Notes under the pieces: generated by a model
What the model saw: only the letters and a program-made list of their open reading frames with translations
What the model was told of the DNA's origin: nothing
Databases searched by the model: none
From: Lates calcarifer
Taxonomy: Eukaryota > Chordata > Actinopteri > Centropomidae
Direction: 5' to 3'
Assembly: GCF_001640805.2 (NCBI RefSeq)
Contig: NC_066842.1
Span: 24,513,598 to 24,577,597, forward strand
Length of the DNA stretch: 64,000 nt
Position numbers and translations under genes: made by a program
Shown: positions 26,301-35,665 of the stretch, in pieces
How positions within the stretch are numbered: the stretch's first letter is position 1
Layout: each line of letters begins with the position of its first letter

Positions 26301-26629
26301 CAGTTCTAGCCTCCCTTCACTGGCTCCCTATTCATGTTAGATCAGACTTTAAAGTTCTCTTAATGACTTATAAAATTCTAAATGGGCTAGCCCCCTCATA
26401 CCTGTCTGATCTTCTTAACCCTTATATTCCCTCGCGTGCTCTGCGTTCTCAGAGTGCAGGGCTGCTGTCTGTCCCTAGAGTCAAAAAGAAGTCAGCAGGC
26501 TGCAGGGCCTTCTCCTATCGGGCCCCCTTCCTCTGGAACAACCTCCCTAGTGATATTAGACAGGCTGACTCAGTTGAGGCCTTTAAATCCAAACTAAAAA
26601 CTCATCTTTATGCCTTAACTTTTAACTAG
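23387..26629 (+). CDS. LINE ORF2: APE endonuclease and reverse transcriptase
   Basis: The enzyme that nicks the target and copies the LINE RNA by target-primed reverse transcription. The frame is open from 23351 (after a TAG at 23348), but its first ATG is at 23768; 23387 is a GTG. Numbered from 23387: the apurinic-type endonuclease spans about 130-350, with GDFN at 279-282 and SDH at 343-345. The RT spans about 550-850: NYRPVS, motif A LLDLSAAFDTVDH (D711), GVPQGSVLGPLLF, and motif C YADD at 801-804. The C-terminal domain to residue 1080 includes LDYCNVLLSGLP and LHWLPI, typical of CR1/L2. All visible catalytic residues are intact, so activity is plausible. An ATG-initiated product would be 953 residues and would still contain both domains. 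Confidence 0.92.
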   Translation: MIGRSQVSREPARSLGGAVLESTSLDSLDDESNQDNLQTLDAQTDSLIYCIETVSIPRHTIHKFPKFLNHHVQNTTPATGDSARSHNVLNKRPLKFPNRNTRCLIPINTSSIGTLPHQAATSSSRLNMILKFGFINIRSLSTKALLINDLILEHNLDMVGLCETWLKPDLFLPLNEASPPEYANAHVARATKKGGGVALIYKSFFGLTSALNVTFNSFEAVVLKPSPVASDPHDQGNRLQPLNLVVLYRPPGPYSQFLDEFGNFLSCLVTYSDDILIMGDFNIHLNKASDPLNIAFLALIDTFGFTQSVHEPTHCGGNTLDLILSRGIEVSNLTISPVTSVISDHFLIKFDATLVCPPKIVSNISSTRHIGPATLTVLSEQLPEVLAPFTTAIGSVDNCTRDLNTTLSSRLDSVAPLTTKIKQPKRSTPWFTDDTRALKQACRKLERKWRKSKSEALYLQWHQGVLEYKRALSTARAAYFSNLINSNKHNPRFLFDTVAKLTKKQPPPSCSPFTACEFQNFFCSKIDEIRLKISSVSPASAAEPAVHHIESQRVSALMNFDIICLDSLSKIVLASKPTTCLFDPLPGKLSKDLWPVLGPAVLNIVNLSLTTGTVPSSFKTAVVKPLLKKPHLDPGSLGNYRPVSNLPFFSKILEKVVYQQLSAHLADNNLFEPYQSAFRAFHSTETALAKVVNDLLLSLDSDSTSMLILLDLSAAFDTVDHRILMDRLENRFGISGVALSWLKSYLSDRTQCVSCNNTISAFSDVKYGVPQGSVLGPLLFSLYISPLGQIIRSHGINFHCYADDTQLYVPIKADNASQIRELEICLSSVKSWMSQNFLLLNSDKTEMLVIGPARYRHQFDHVTISLDSCVISQSTTAKNLGVTLDRTLSFDQHIKDITKTAFFHLRNIARIRSFLSMADAEILVHAFVSSRLDYCNVLLSGLPRTSTKSLQMVQNAAARMLTKSRRFDHITPVLASLHWLPIHVRSDFKVLLMTYKILNGLAPSYLSDLLNPYIPSRALRSQSAGLLSVPRVKKKSAGCRAFSYRAPFLWNNLPSDIRQADSVEAFKSKLKTHLYALTFN

Positions 26630-27400
26630 CACATTATTCTGGTTCCTATTTCAGGATACCATTTTCCCTCGGCGGGTTGGGTCAGTCTCAATGCATCAGT
26701 TAAGATTAATAGTTAGTAAATGTTGTCCATGATGTCCTGCCGACGAGATTATTATTAACTGTCTTAATATCACTGCATCACTTTAACTGTGTGTTCTTCC
26801 CTCAAGCACATTACTGCCCAGGCTGTGCTTCTCTCTCTCTCTCTTCTACTGTCTCTCACTGCAGGGTTCTGCCTCCAGAGCTGGAGAGTCTCCTGCTGCT
26901 CCCATGATCCAGCTCAACCCATGATGCAACAATAATTAAAACATTTACTAGTGTTATTGATAGTGTTAGTGCTATTAATGTACCATCGTTTGTCATTATT
27001 ATTCCTTTAGCTGTAATAATAATTATTACTATTATTATTATTACTATTATTACTACTACTATTTACACTTTGACTTAGTCTGTGTATGTGCAATGTTGTC
27101 TTTCTCCTACCCCATTCCCCCACCCCCCTCTCTTTCTGTCTAAACCCAACCGGTCGAGGCAGATGGCCGCCCACCTTGAGTCCGGTTCTGCTCGAGGTTT
27201 CTGCCTCTTAAAAGGAAGTTTTTCCTTGCCACAGTCGCCTAGTGCTTGCTCATGGTGGGATCTGTTGGGTTTTTCTCTGTAAATCTTATAAGATAAAGAG
27301 TACGGTCTAGACCTGCTCTATATGTACAGCGTCTCGAGATAACTTCTGTTGTGAATTGGCGCTATATAAATAAAATTTGACTTGACTTGACTTGACTTGA
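26630..27400 (+). other. LINE 3' UTR and TTGAC tail
   Basis: The 3' UTR includes an ATT/ACT trinucleotide run (27020-27063), a pyrimidine-rich tract, then the conserved 3' region (CCGGTCGAGGCAGATGGCCG, GGCGCTATATAAATAAAATT) and about five TTGAC units (27377-27400). The same 3' region recurs at 62765-63225 and, inverted, at 63676-63855. In this clade the ORF2 protein recognises the 3' end and the short repeats (family knowledge). Confidence 0.85.
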
Positions 27401-28569
27401 AACAAATAACACTATTTTCGCCCTCCCCAGTTAATGTCTCAGCTTGGTTAAGATATACATTACACCTGCAATAAATCTTATTTTCATGAGGGTTATAATG
27501 TTGTTGAAACAGTTTTAGAAAGATGATGATTCAACTGGTGGTTATTTTTGAGAATGTAGTTTATGGTTACGTTACACAGAGAGGCGAAAAAAATGAAACT
27601 CCTGTTGGTATAATGCAACATCACCACAAACTACAGTCTTGTTCTATTAACTTAATGTGTAGACAACATCCTTTTCTAATCATGAAACCACAGGAAAGTA
27701 TCTCTAGAGTCTCCCAACCAACAGAGACTCTCTATGTGATGGTGGTTTCACACTAAAACTGCAGGAATAAATACAGACAGCTCAGCAATAATTTCATGGG
27801 CTTCCAGCAAGTGGCTGTATTTCTAAACAGTGAAAATGTTTATATAGAAGCATTGGAGAATTATGTTTTCTATCCCAATAATGCACTTGCATTCCTGACT
27901 GTTTTCTCTGTTTCTCTGCTTCTTTGTAATCCAAAAACTCCAGCATATTGTCTGCACCACTGAGCGAATGATTAGCTGTCAAATGGCTTCCATGAAGGGG
28001 CCACACAATACAGACAATTGGCAGACTTGCTGTCCAGCACACCTAGGAAAGCTGCTCAAGAAACGTACCTTTGGGAAATAATACTGATAATGATAATCAT
28101 ATACTTCCTCCCAAGAGCCTTCAACTTTCTCAACCACCCCTGCTAAGGCTCCATCACCATCCATCCACAGCCCAGCCTTGGAACTGATGGGAAATCCCAA
28201 ACTGTTGCTGAATTCCTGTTAGTCCATCCAATTTATTTTAAGTGTTTTTGGCACAGTTTGTCAATACTCATACTATCTCTGGAACCTTACTTACACTTAC
28301 TGTACTTTATGTTGGCATATACTCTCTGTTGATGTTTCCTATCTGTTCCTATCTGTTTTTACTGACTTTCTGCCTTGCCTCTGAACAATGTACAATTATA
28401 CAACCCAGGAGGATTTTTTTTCCACAATTTTTACATTTGTATATATTGACTGTTCTCTGTCTGTACCCAAGTAACAAAGGTGGAAATAGTCTTAAGTACC
28501 ACAAAACCTTTTCAGAAGGAGATAAGGGTGTAGAATTGTGTACAAACATAAGACTGCAGCACTAAAGAC
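27401..28569. other. intergenic DNA, nothing recognised
   Basis: No gene or repeat can be supported between the LINE tail and the first gypsy remnant. Confidence 0.5.
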
Positions 28570-30360
28570 CATGGTTTGCATCTCTTACCCCTCCTGCTGA
28601 GTCTACCCCAGCCGGCATCCTGGCCATGCCCGTCTCACCCCTGCAGAGTGGCAGAGGAGACTTCAGGCGGGACTATGCATCTATTGCAGTGAGTCCAGCC
28701 ATTTTCTCATCAAGTGTCCCAAATTGCCAAGAGATTAGGCTTGCCTGGATGTGGTGGACCCCCCAAAGAACCATAGAGCGGTTTCTGGGGGTTGGCAAAC
28801 TTTTACCACTGCTTCATTAGAGACTTTATTAAGGTGGCGGCCCCCCTCACTCAACTAACCTCCACATCCAAACCATTTCTCTGGACACCAGAAGCAGAGC
28901 TTAAGACCATGTTCCTGTCTGCACCTGTGCTTATCCATCCTGACCCAGCCAAGCAATTTGTTTTAGAGGTGGATGCCTCTAAAACCATATTTATTTATCC
29001 TATCTCATTCTTATCTTATTCTATTTATAGTTTGTATATTAAGTTAGAAGTTTACAGTGTAATTTTTATCCTATTAAAAGTTTACTGTTTATTGTTTATT
29101 TCTTTATTCTATTCTCTATACCTGTTTGCAAGCAGTTGCTGTTGTTGTTTGCAAATTGTCCTGTGTGCTGCTTCTGTCCATATAAGCTGCTGGAAACTTA
29201 ATTTCCCTGAGGGAGTCATCCCAAGAGATCAATAAAGTCTAGTCTAAATCTAAGTCTGATTCTAGGGTAGGAGCTGTCCTCTCTCAGTATGCAGCTGACA
29301 ATAAGTTAGATTCCTCTGCCTTTTTCTTCTGCCGCCTCTCCCCAGCAGAACAAAATTCTGATGTGTGAAACAGAGAGCTGCTTGTGGTGTTTTTGGCCCT
29401 GGAGGAGTGGCAGCACTTTTTGGAGGGGGCTGAGGTGCCATTCATGGTACTGATCAGAAGAAGAAGGACAAAGAAGAAGAACCTTACCTACCTACAGTCT
29501 GCCAGAAGACTCAACTCACATCAAGCCACTTGAGCCCTTTTCTTTGGTCAATTTTTCTTTAACCTTCAAACTTGGCTCTTGCAGTGTTAGACCCTATGCC
29601 CTCTCCCGCCAAACTGAATGACACTAAGCCAGCAACCCACCTGAAACCATCCTTCCACCTTCCTGTGTTGTGGCAGCACCTCAATGGGACGCTGAACAAC
29701 AGGTTAAGGGGGCCCTCAGGGACCACCCTGACCCTGGTAATGGCCCTCCTAACCATCTGTTTCTGAGCCCCTTAGATCTCAAGTCCTACAATGGGGAATC
29801 TGATGGCCTGCCTTCATCACAACCATATTATCAGCTGTTGATTGGTTCTCCAAAGCAGTTTATTTTATTCCACTCCTTAAACTCCCTTCTGCCTTGCATG
29901 TATTCAATCTCCATGGTATTCCCCAGGATATTGTTTTAGATAGAGGACCTCAGTTCACCTCCCAAGTCTGGAAAGGATTTTGCAAGGCACTGGGGGGCAT
30001 CCACAAGCCTCTCTTGGATCTGGATATCACTCCCAGTCAAATGGACAGACAGAACGGGCTAAACAGGACCTGGAGGCTGCCCTCCGATGCATGTGCACCC
30101 ACCAGCTGGCTTCCTGGAGTGCCCAGTTACCCTGGATTGAAACACCCACAACTCATTCACCAGTTCTGCTACCGGTATGTCCCCTTCTCAACCACCTCTC
30201 TTCCCATCTCAGGAGGAGGAAGTTGCTGTGCTGTCAGTCCAGGCTTACCTCTGCCGCTGCTGGAGAGTGGAAGGAGGCCCGAGTGGCTCTCCTGAGATCT
30301 GTGGCTAGGAACTGCCGGTTAGCAGTTCACAAGTATCAACTGGGTCAGAAAGTCTGACTT
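28570..30360 (+). pseudogene. decayed Ty3/gypsy copy C (gag zinc knuckle, RT end, RNase H, integrase)
   Basis: The order of remnants is that of a gypsy element: a CCHC zinc knuckle at 28676-28718 (CIYCSESSHFLIKC), then directly the end of the RT with [10 protein letters not shown] and a VLEVDAS RNase H start (28790-28985), RNase H continuing after an insertion (GAVLSQYAADNKL, LSPAEQNSDV, about 29255-29450), and an integrase core at 29890-30100 ([20 protein letters not shown]). Protease and most of the RT are missing. There are many stops and frameshifts. It is closest to gypsy copy B in wording (PLTQLTS, GIP-DIV). No LTR was found at either end. Inactive. Confidence 0.75.
28986..29255 (+). 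mobile_element. insertion in the gypsy C RNase H: LINE/SINE 3' end
   Basis: About 270 bp interrupt the RNase H frame exactly after the VDAS motif. It is AT-rich and ends TTTCCCTGAGGGAGTC then GATCAATAAAGTCTAGTCTAA. Such a GGGATCAATAAAGT-type end with short tail repeats is characteristic of several fish non-LTR elements (Rex/RTE-like). The family name is uncertain. Confidence 0.55.
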
Positions 30361-30382
30361 TCATCTGAAGATGAAAGCAAAA

Positions 30383-30633
30383 GTGGTGGGGCTGGGAATA
30401 TGGTAGATGATTGTAGTAAGTGAGGCTACATTTATTTAACCCTTGTACGACCTAGGGGACATTTTAGTCTGTTTCATTTTTTGGTTTTTGTTATCATTTC
30501 TGCTGTGAAAATGCAAAAGGCACAAATTTTGCCAAATGTGTATACAGTATTTTTATTTTATTTATAATGTCAACCTCAGTTCCTACAGTATGCCTATACT
30601 ACAGTGTGTAAACAAGCTTGTTACATAGAACCA
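30383..30633 (+). repeat. left arm of a ~255-bp inverted repeat (piggyBac-like terminus)
   Basis: This arm is the reverse complement of 35666-35926 with few differences. Inside it, TTAA (30436-30439) is followed by CCCTTGTACGACCTAGGGG. TTAA plus CCC is the hallmark of a piggyBac target and terminus. The inverted similarity runs about 55 bp beyond the TTAA on the outer side. A 19-bp direct repeat (AGCAAAAGTGGTGGGGCTG) flanks the arm at 30376-30394 and 30648-30666. Confidence 0.8.
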
Positions 30634-30659
30634 GCTGCTTTTGCTTCAGCAAAAGTGGT

Positions 30660-31218
30660 GGGGCTGTAACCGTAACCCTCCCAGTCCACCAGGAACTGTC
30701 TGCCCTGCGACACCAGGCAACGAAGACAGGTCTTCAGCTCCTGGTTGAGGCGTTCTGTCTGGCCGTTCGACTCCGGATCATACCAAGAGGTGAGGCTGAC
30801 GGAGGGCCCGATCAGCTTGCAGAACTCCTTCCAGAATCTGGAGACAAACTGGGGCCCCTGGTCTGAAACAATGTCTTTGGGAAAACCATGGATGTGAAAT
30901 ACCTGCGTCATCATGATGTCTGCAGTCTTTAGCTGAGGGCAACTTGGGCAAAGCAATGAAATGAGTCATCTTAGAAAAACAGTCCACCACCGTGAGAATG
31001 GTGGTGTTACCTTCAGAGACCGGGAGCCCCGTGACGAAGTCCACAGAAATCTCAGCCCAAGGACGTGTGGGTACAGGAAGTGGTTGGAGCAGCCCCATCT
31101 GAGCTCTGGAGGAAGGCTTGACGCAGATGGAACATGCCTCCACGTACTCCTGAACTGCCCACTCCATGAAGGGCCACCAAAACCTCTGGGAAGTGGCGTG
31201 GATGGTTCTTTTGACACC
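30660..31218 (-). pseudogene. gypsy A integrase and truncated chromodomain
   Basis: On the minus strand the frame reads TIHATSQRFWWPFMEW, YVEACSIC (second half of the HHCC zinc finger), ISVDFVTGLPVSEGN (first catalytic Asp), then after a frameshift GFPKDIVSDQGPQFVSRFWK (second Asp) and ESNGQTERLNQEL (catalytic Glu). After CLRCLVSQ it jumps to [12 protein letters not shown], a chromodomain start, losing about 580 bp compared with copy D. The deletion joins at a short GGCAG/CAG overlap. The frame is broken, so no integrase can be made. Confidence 0.8.
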
Positions 31219-31842
31219 CACAAAAAAAAGACTTACCCCCAAACCCCGCCCCCAACACAACAATACATTTATTTGTATTATTTTACTACTTATAATCTTA
31301 AATTCAAAAACGTAACTAGAACAAAGAAAAAACAAAATCAATAAATAAAATACAGAATATAAATTGCACATGCTTGAGAAATCCCTGAAGAAAGCAAAAA
31401 AAAAAAAAAAAAATATCATCATAACATGACCTTTCGCATTACCTTTTGCCAACACCGTCCGTTCACCCGTCAATCAACTGGAGTCCGGAGTCACGGGACA
31501 TAAACAAATTTACGTAGATGATTTTTTTTTTTTTTTTTTTCCCAATTACATGTAGGCATATGGGTCTATGTTAATTATGAAATACAATTTATTTGGAAGC
31601 AGTTTGTGTTGACCTGACCTGGCATCAAGTTTATCCCCCACCCCCCTCCCCCTTGCCTCTTCGGACACACAACCTGTATGACTCTCAGCAGCAAGTTGAT
31701 GTGACAATGAGAGCGCCCTAGTGCCCACTCCACTAACTTGACATGGAAATTAGCAGTAGTCTAGAAAACTGGTGAGTTTTGTTTTGTGTTTAGTGTTTTG
31801 TTTGTTTAGTTTTTTTGAGGGCGCCTGTGCTCTCGTCTTAGC
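31219..31842. other. unassigned 0.6-kb block replacing part of gypsy A
   Basis: The block lies between the RNase H (ending at the DHKNLE motif) and the integrase zinc finger, where copy D has about 360 bp of gypsy sequence. It is AT-rich with a 15+ A run (31399) and a 20+ T run (31520), and near its right end has GAGAGCGCCCTAGTGCCC and GAGGGCGCCTGTGC. It encodes no recognisable protein. It may be a non-autonomous transposon plus a rearrangement. Confidence 0.5.
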
Positions 31843-33034
31843 AGTGCTCAAGGTTCTTGTGGTCAGTCCACACGATGAAAGAGTGCTGAGCACCCTCCAA
31901 CCAATGTCTCCATTCTTCCAGGGCTATTTTCAACAACTCACGGTTCCCAACATCATAGTTCCTCTCAGCTGGTGAAAGCTTCCATGAGAGCTTGTTGTCC
32001 TTCTCGGAGCGCTGCGAGAGAACTGCACTCACCCCATTATTGGAAGCGTCCACCTCTACCACAAATTGTCGGCTGGGATCGGGAACGGTGAGGATGGGGG
32101 CGGTGGTGAACCTGGCTTTGAGCTGCTGGAAGGCCTCTTCAGCTTGAACGGACCAGTGGAACTGGGTCTGTGGAGACGTGAGAACATGGAGAGGTGCAGC
32201 TATGGTGCTGAAGTTTCTGATAAACCGTCTGTAAAAGTTAGCAAATCCCAAGAACTGCTGAACCTTTTTATGACTATCAGGTGTAGGCCACTGAGCCACA
32301 GCGCGAACTTTAGCCTGGTCCATTTGCACCTTCCCAGGAGCTATGATGAAACCAAGGAAAGACACCGTGTCGGCATGAAACTCACTCTTTTCTGCTTTAA
32401 CATACAGTTGGTTCCCCAGCAATTGCTGGAGAACTTGACGTACATGGTGCACAAAAGTGTCTGAGTCAGGGGAATAGATGAAGATGTCATCCAAATACAC
32501 AAAGTGATTCAGAAAGTCTCTAAGCACATCATTGATCATGTTTTGGAAGACAGCAGGAGCATTAGTCAACCCAAAAGGCATCACCAAATATTCATAATGG
32601 CTACTGGGGGTGTTGAAGCCAGTCTTCCACTCATCCCCCTCTCGGATGGGAACCAGGTGATAGGCATTTCTTAGGTCCAGTTTGGTGAATATTTGGGCCT
32701 GTTGAAGCTGATCAAACGCTGATGACATGAGTGGCAGAGGGTACCGATTCTTGATGGTAATGTCATTGAGTGGGCCATAGTCTATGCACGGTCGAAGAGA
32801 ACCATCTTTCTTCCCCACAAAGAAAAACGCTGCCCCAGCTGGGGAGGAAGAGGGGCGAATGAGTCCTGCTCTTAAGGAGGACTCAATATACTCTGTCATG
32901 GCCTTTCTTTTAGGACCAGAGATGGAGTACAGTCTCCCCTTAGGAATGGGGGCCCCAGGAATCAAGTCAATGGGGCAGTCATATGGTCTGTTGGGGGGGG
33001 AGAGAAGTGGCCTTACCCTTGCTAAAGACCTCAC
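31838..33034 (-). pseudogene. gypsy A reverse transcriptase and RNase H (398 codons open)
   Basis: A long open frame for the gypsy RT and the first part of RNase H. Visible motifs: [26 protein letters not shown] (motif A), [17 protein letters not shown] (motif B), YLDD (motif C; two residues are missing just before it relative to copy B), [25 protein letters not shown], then RNase [18 protein letters not shown] and [16 protein letters not shown]. It ends prematurely at DHKNLEHC, where the foreign block begins. Catalytic residues of the RT remain, but the polyprotein is broken on both sides. Confidence 0.85.
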
Positions 33035-33383
33035 TCAAATCATGGTAACAGTGAGGCACCCGAGTCAGGTCGGGAGTGTCAGAGTTGGTGTCACAGTTGA
33101 CCGAAACAATATTGAACACAGATTTCACGCTTGAGTCGTGACACGACTTTAAACAAGTGTCCATAGAATTCCTGCCCCAGCTAACCACCCTCCCACTTCC
33201 CCAGTCAATATGAGGGTTATGTTCTTTTAACCGTGGGAAGCCCAAAATGAGGGAATGCTGGGTGGAGTGATACAAATGAAAACGCATGAGTTCATGATGA
33301 TTACCAATTATCACAGACAGTGGCTCAGTCACGTGAGTGACTTGAAACAGCGAGCTCCCATCTAGGGCACTGGCCTCAATGGG

Positions 33384-33683
33384 TCAGGATAATGGTTCCA
33401 ATTTCAGGTTCAATTTAGTGGCCAGATTCCAATCGATGAGGCTCTCATCTGCACCTGAATCAATAAGTGCCCCTAGATGGACTGTGGTCTTATGGTGCTT
33501 TACCTTGACTTCTGTGGGAATTCGTGGGGAAGGATCAGCAGGGAGAAAACGGCTCGCCAGAACCCTCCCCTCTACTGGCGAGCCTGCCCTTTTTGCCAGA
33601 CAAGCAGCTAGAAGGTGGCCCTGCTTCCCGCAGTAGAAGCATCTGCCCTCCTGCAGACGCCGACAGTACTCCTCAGGGGACAT
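33384..33683 (-). pseudogene. gypsy A nucleocapsid zinc knuckle and protease
   Basis: The frame contains a CCHC knuckle (CFYCGKQGHLLAAC, C-x2-C-x4-H-x4-C), for RNA binding, and a retropepsin active site (GALIDSGADESLID, D-S-G). A separate frame at 32979-33332 continues with the protease end and linker (LILGFPRLKEHNPHIDW), so a frameshift separates the two. Confidence 0.8.
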
Positions 33684-33698
33684 CTTGGCTCGTCCCAG

Positions 33699-34418
33699 CT
33701 ACATGGGCTCTGCTGCCTCCTCAGAGGGAACCTTTCTCCGTGGGGGTGGTGATGGGAGATGCAAGGAACGGTGTCCGCTGGATGTAGGGGCTGCAGCGGG
33801 TCCCTGACGATGGCCAGCTTGTGACGTCACTCGGTTGCAGCTCCGTTGATGGTTCTGAAATCGATCGTTAGTCCTGATAGCTAGGGTGATTAATGAGTCC
33901 AAGTCTGATGGCAGGTCAATGGGCACTAATAAGTCTTGAATCTGGTCAGAGAGACCCTTTAAAAATATATCATAAAGGGCCGTGCGATTCCACCCGCTGT
34001 CAGTAGTGAGGGTGCGAAAGCGGATGGCAAAATCACTCACAGAGTCCATACGTTGCTTGATGCAGCTCAGCTCCCATGCCTTTTTTCGGCCCGATGACAG
34101 GGGATCAAAGGCCCTCCTGAGAGCCTGCTTGAAGTCCTTGAAGGATCCACAGTTCGAAGAGTCTCGAGACCACTCAGCCATGGTCCACACCCTCGCCCTT
34201 CCGGTGAGATGAGAGATCATAAACGCCACTTTGGATCGCTCTGTGGGGAAGGCTAATGGCGAGTGTTCATAATGCATTTCACAGTCTATGAGAAATGGTT
34301 GTCATCCTCCAGACTCACCGGAAAACTGTTCAGGAGAATCTGGTCCTCCTGCTGATTCAGGCAAGCATTCTGGGAGCGAATGGCTGCCGTTAGCTGGTCT
34401 GAGTCCGCTGGGTTCATA
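33699..34418 (-). pseudogene. gypsy A gag (N-terminus and capsid part)
   Basis: The gag start is probably the ATG at 34418-34416, 16 bp inside the LTR, reading MNPADSDQLTAAIRSQN. A stop and a deletion follow, and a second open part (34277-33699) carries capsid-like sequence: FMISHLTGRARVWTMAEW and RRAFDPLSSGRKKAWEL. This is the usual gypsy gag layout (retrotransposon gag domain). Broken. Confidence 0.75.
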
Positions 34419-34433
34419 CTGGCTAGTTCGTAA

Positions 34434-34921
34434 TGTCAGGACTGAACTAGGACGGGAACCCAAACGCACGACTCAGACTCAAAGTACAAAATAAACAATC
34501 TTTATTTGGCAAAGCAACAACAACAAAAAAAAAAATAAAAAAATAAAAAAAAAATAAAAAATCGCTCGCAAGGAGGCAAAAACTGCTAAACAAACAAGGC
34601 AAGACAAGGCAAACACAAGGGATCAAAAACCTGGCGTGACTGGGGCTCGAGGTGCAGGCTGGCTTGGCTCTCTGAACAAACAAGACGGACTAGCACAGGA
34701 CAAAGGGAGACACAGACTCTAAATAGACACACGGTAGGGGGAAACAGGTGGAGACAATCAGGGCGGGGCAAGCAATCAGGCAGGCGGGAAACACATGAGG
34801 GGAAGAGGCAAGTGACCTGAAACAAGAGAAGAGTAAGATTTCAAATAAAACAGGAAGTCACAATACAACATGAAGACGGGACAACGCAACAGTGACTTAA
34901 CATAATTTCTTGGACATGACA
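34434..34921 (-). repeat. gypsy A 5' LTR (488 bp)
   Basis: On the plus strand it runs from TGTCAGGACTGAAC to TTTCTTGGACATGACA, so on the element strand it starts TGTCATGTCC and ends in ACA. It is related over most of its length to the copy D LTR (58868-59398). The A-rich stretch at 34525-34560 lies within it. No target duplication can be checked because the other end is lost. Confidence 0.85.
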
Positions 34922-35665
34922 GCCTGGTCTCTACCATTAGTCCCTGCCTGGCTCGTTGGACCAGTTTTAGGCTCCCCAGTCCACCCATTTATTCCTTTTT
35001 TCTGCCAGTTTTTGCAGCAAAGACTTTTGAAATTTATCTGTGTCTGTGGAAAATTCTGTGTCTGCTCTGGGGTCTGTTAATACAAGATCATGACACACCT
35101 CCTCATATTTCATCACCCAGAGCACCCAGAGGTTGGTCTAGAGCCTCCAGAGCCTTTTGCAGCTGTAGTTTGGCCACGCTCAGCTCTATTTGCAGCAAGC
35201 TGCTGCTGTTCTCAGCTGCCAGCTCCATGTTAGGCTCCTCAGCCTAGAGGGGGGCTTGTCTCAGGCAAGTGTCTGAGCTGGGAGACGCTCCTGCAGGAGG
35301 CACATTGTGCTGGTGGCTTGATAACTGGAGATTGTTAAGTGTTTTACACGTACTCAGGTCCTTTTACTAACCCTTGAGTGTGTTTTTAAAAAAAAGTTAC
35401 ACTGAGTTCATTAGAGAACAAAATGCCAAAGTGAAAAAAAAAATGCTATAAATATATTACCTATAAACATTATTTTCCACTTTCATTGAGTAATTTTTTT
35501 TTTAACCAACGTCAGTCCTGATCATAACTAACAAATATTCATTAAGTGTCTAGATTCTAACCCTTTAAATGCTTTAAATGTTTGTTTACATGATGACACA
35601 CAATCATCTACCATAGACTTTCATGGATTATCACCAAAAATGATGCCATGAGAACCACTTGATGT
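34922..35665. other. flank between gypsy A LTR and the right inverted arm
   Basis: The stretch holds AT-rich sequence near 35370-35665 with piggyBac-MITE-like pieces (CTAACCCTTTAAATGC). A 41-codon minus-strand frame (35228-35103, ATG to TGA) reads ELAAENSSSLLQIELS and KALEALDQPLGALGDEI, which is heptad-like. It resembles coiled-coil starts of retrotransposon gag proteins, but this is a guess. Confidence 0.45.

Larger units (their letters stand above)
22150..27400 (+). mobile_element. full-length L2/CR1-clade LINE, both ORFs intact
   Basis: A 5.25-kb non-LTR retrotransposon: a GC-richer 5' UTR with CGCTGTGA repeats, an esterase-type ORF1 (22498-23373), an EN-RT ORF2 (to 26629), a 0.77-kb 3' UTR and a terminal run of TTGAC pentamers. 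ORF1 proteins with an SGNH esterase and ORF2 ending soon after the RT without RNase H are features of the CR1/L2 group. No frameshift or stop interrupts either ORF, which is rare for this group because most copies are 5'-truncated. Two short 3'-end relatives lie at 62765-63225 and 63676-63855. I could not identify a target-site duplication. The 5' boundary is approximate. Confidence 0.85.
30660..34921 (-). mobile_element. Ty3/gypsy chromovirus copy A (5' LTR present, 3' end lost)
   Basis: A minus-strand gypsy element: 5' LTR (34434-34921), gag start 16 bp inside, zinc knuckle and protease, RT-RNase H, integrase and a truncated chromodomain. The 3' LTR is absent: sequence stops within the chromodomain (VDWEGYG) near 30665. 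The same family is present in plus orientation at 56861-59398, where the 3' half and 3' LTR survive. A 624-bp foreign block (31219-31842) replaces the RNase H end and spacer, and about 580 bp of the integrase C-terminus are deleted. Non-functional. Confidence 0.85.

Noticed and set aside
32066..32464. Plus-strand frame opposite gypsy A RT
   Set aside because: Shadow of the minus-strand RT, which carries the real motifs.
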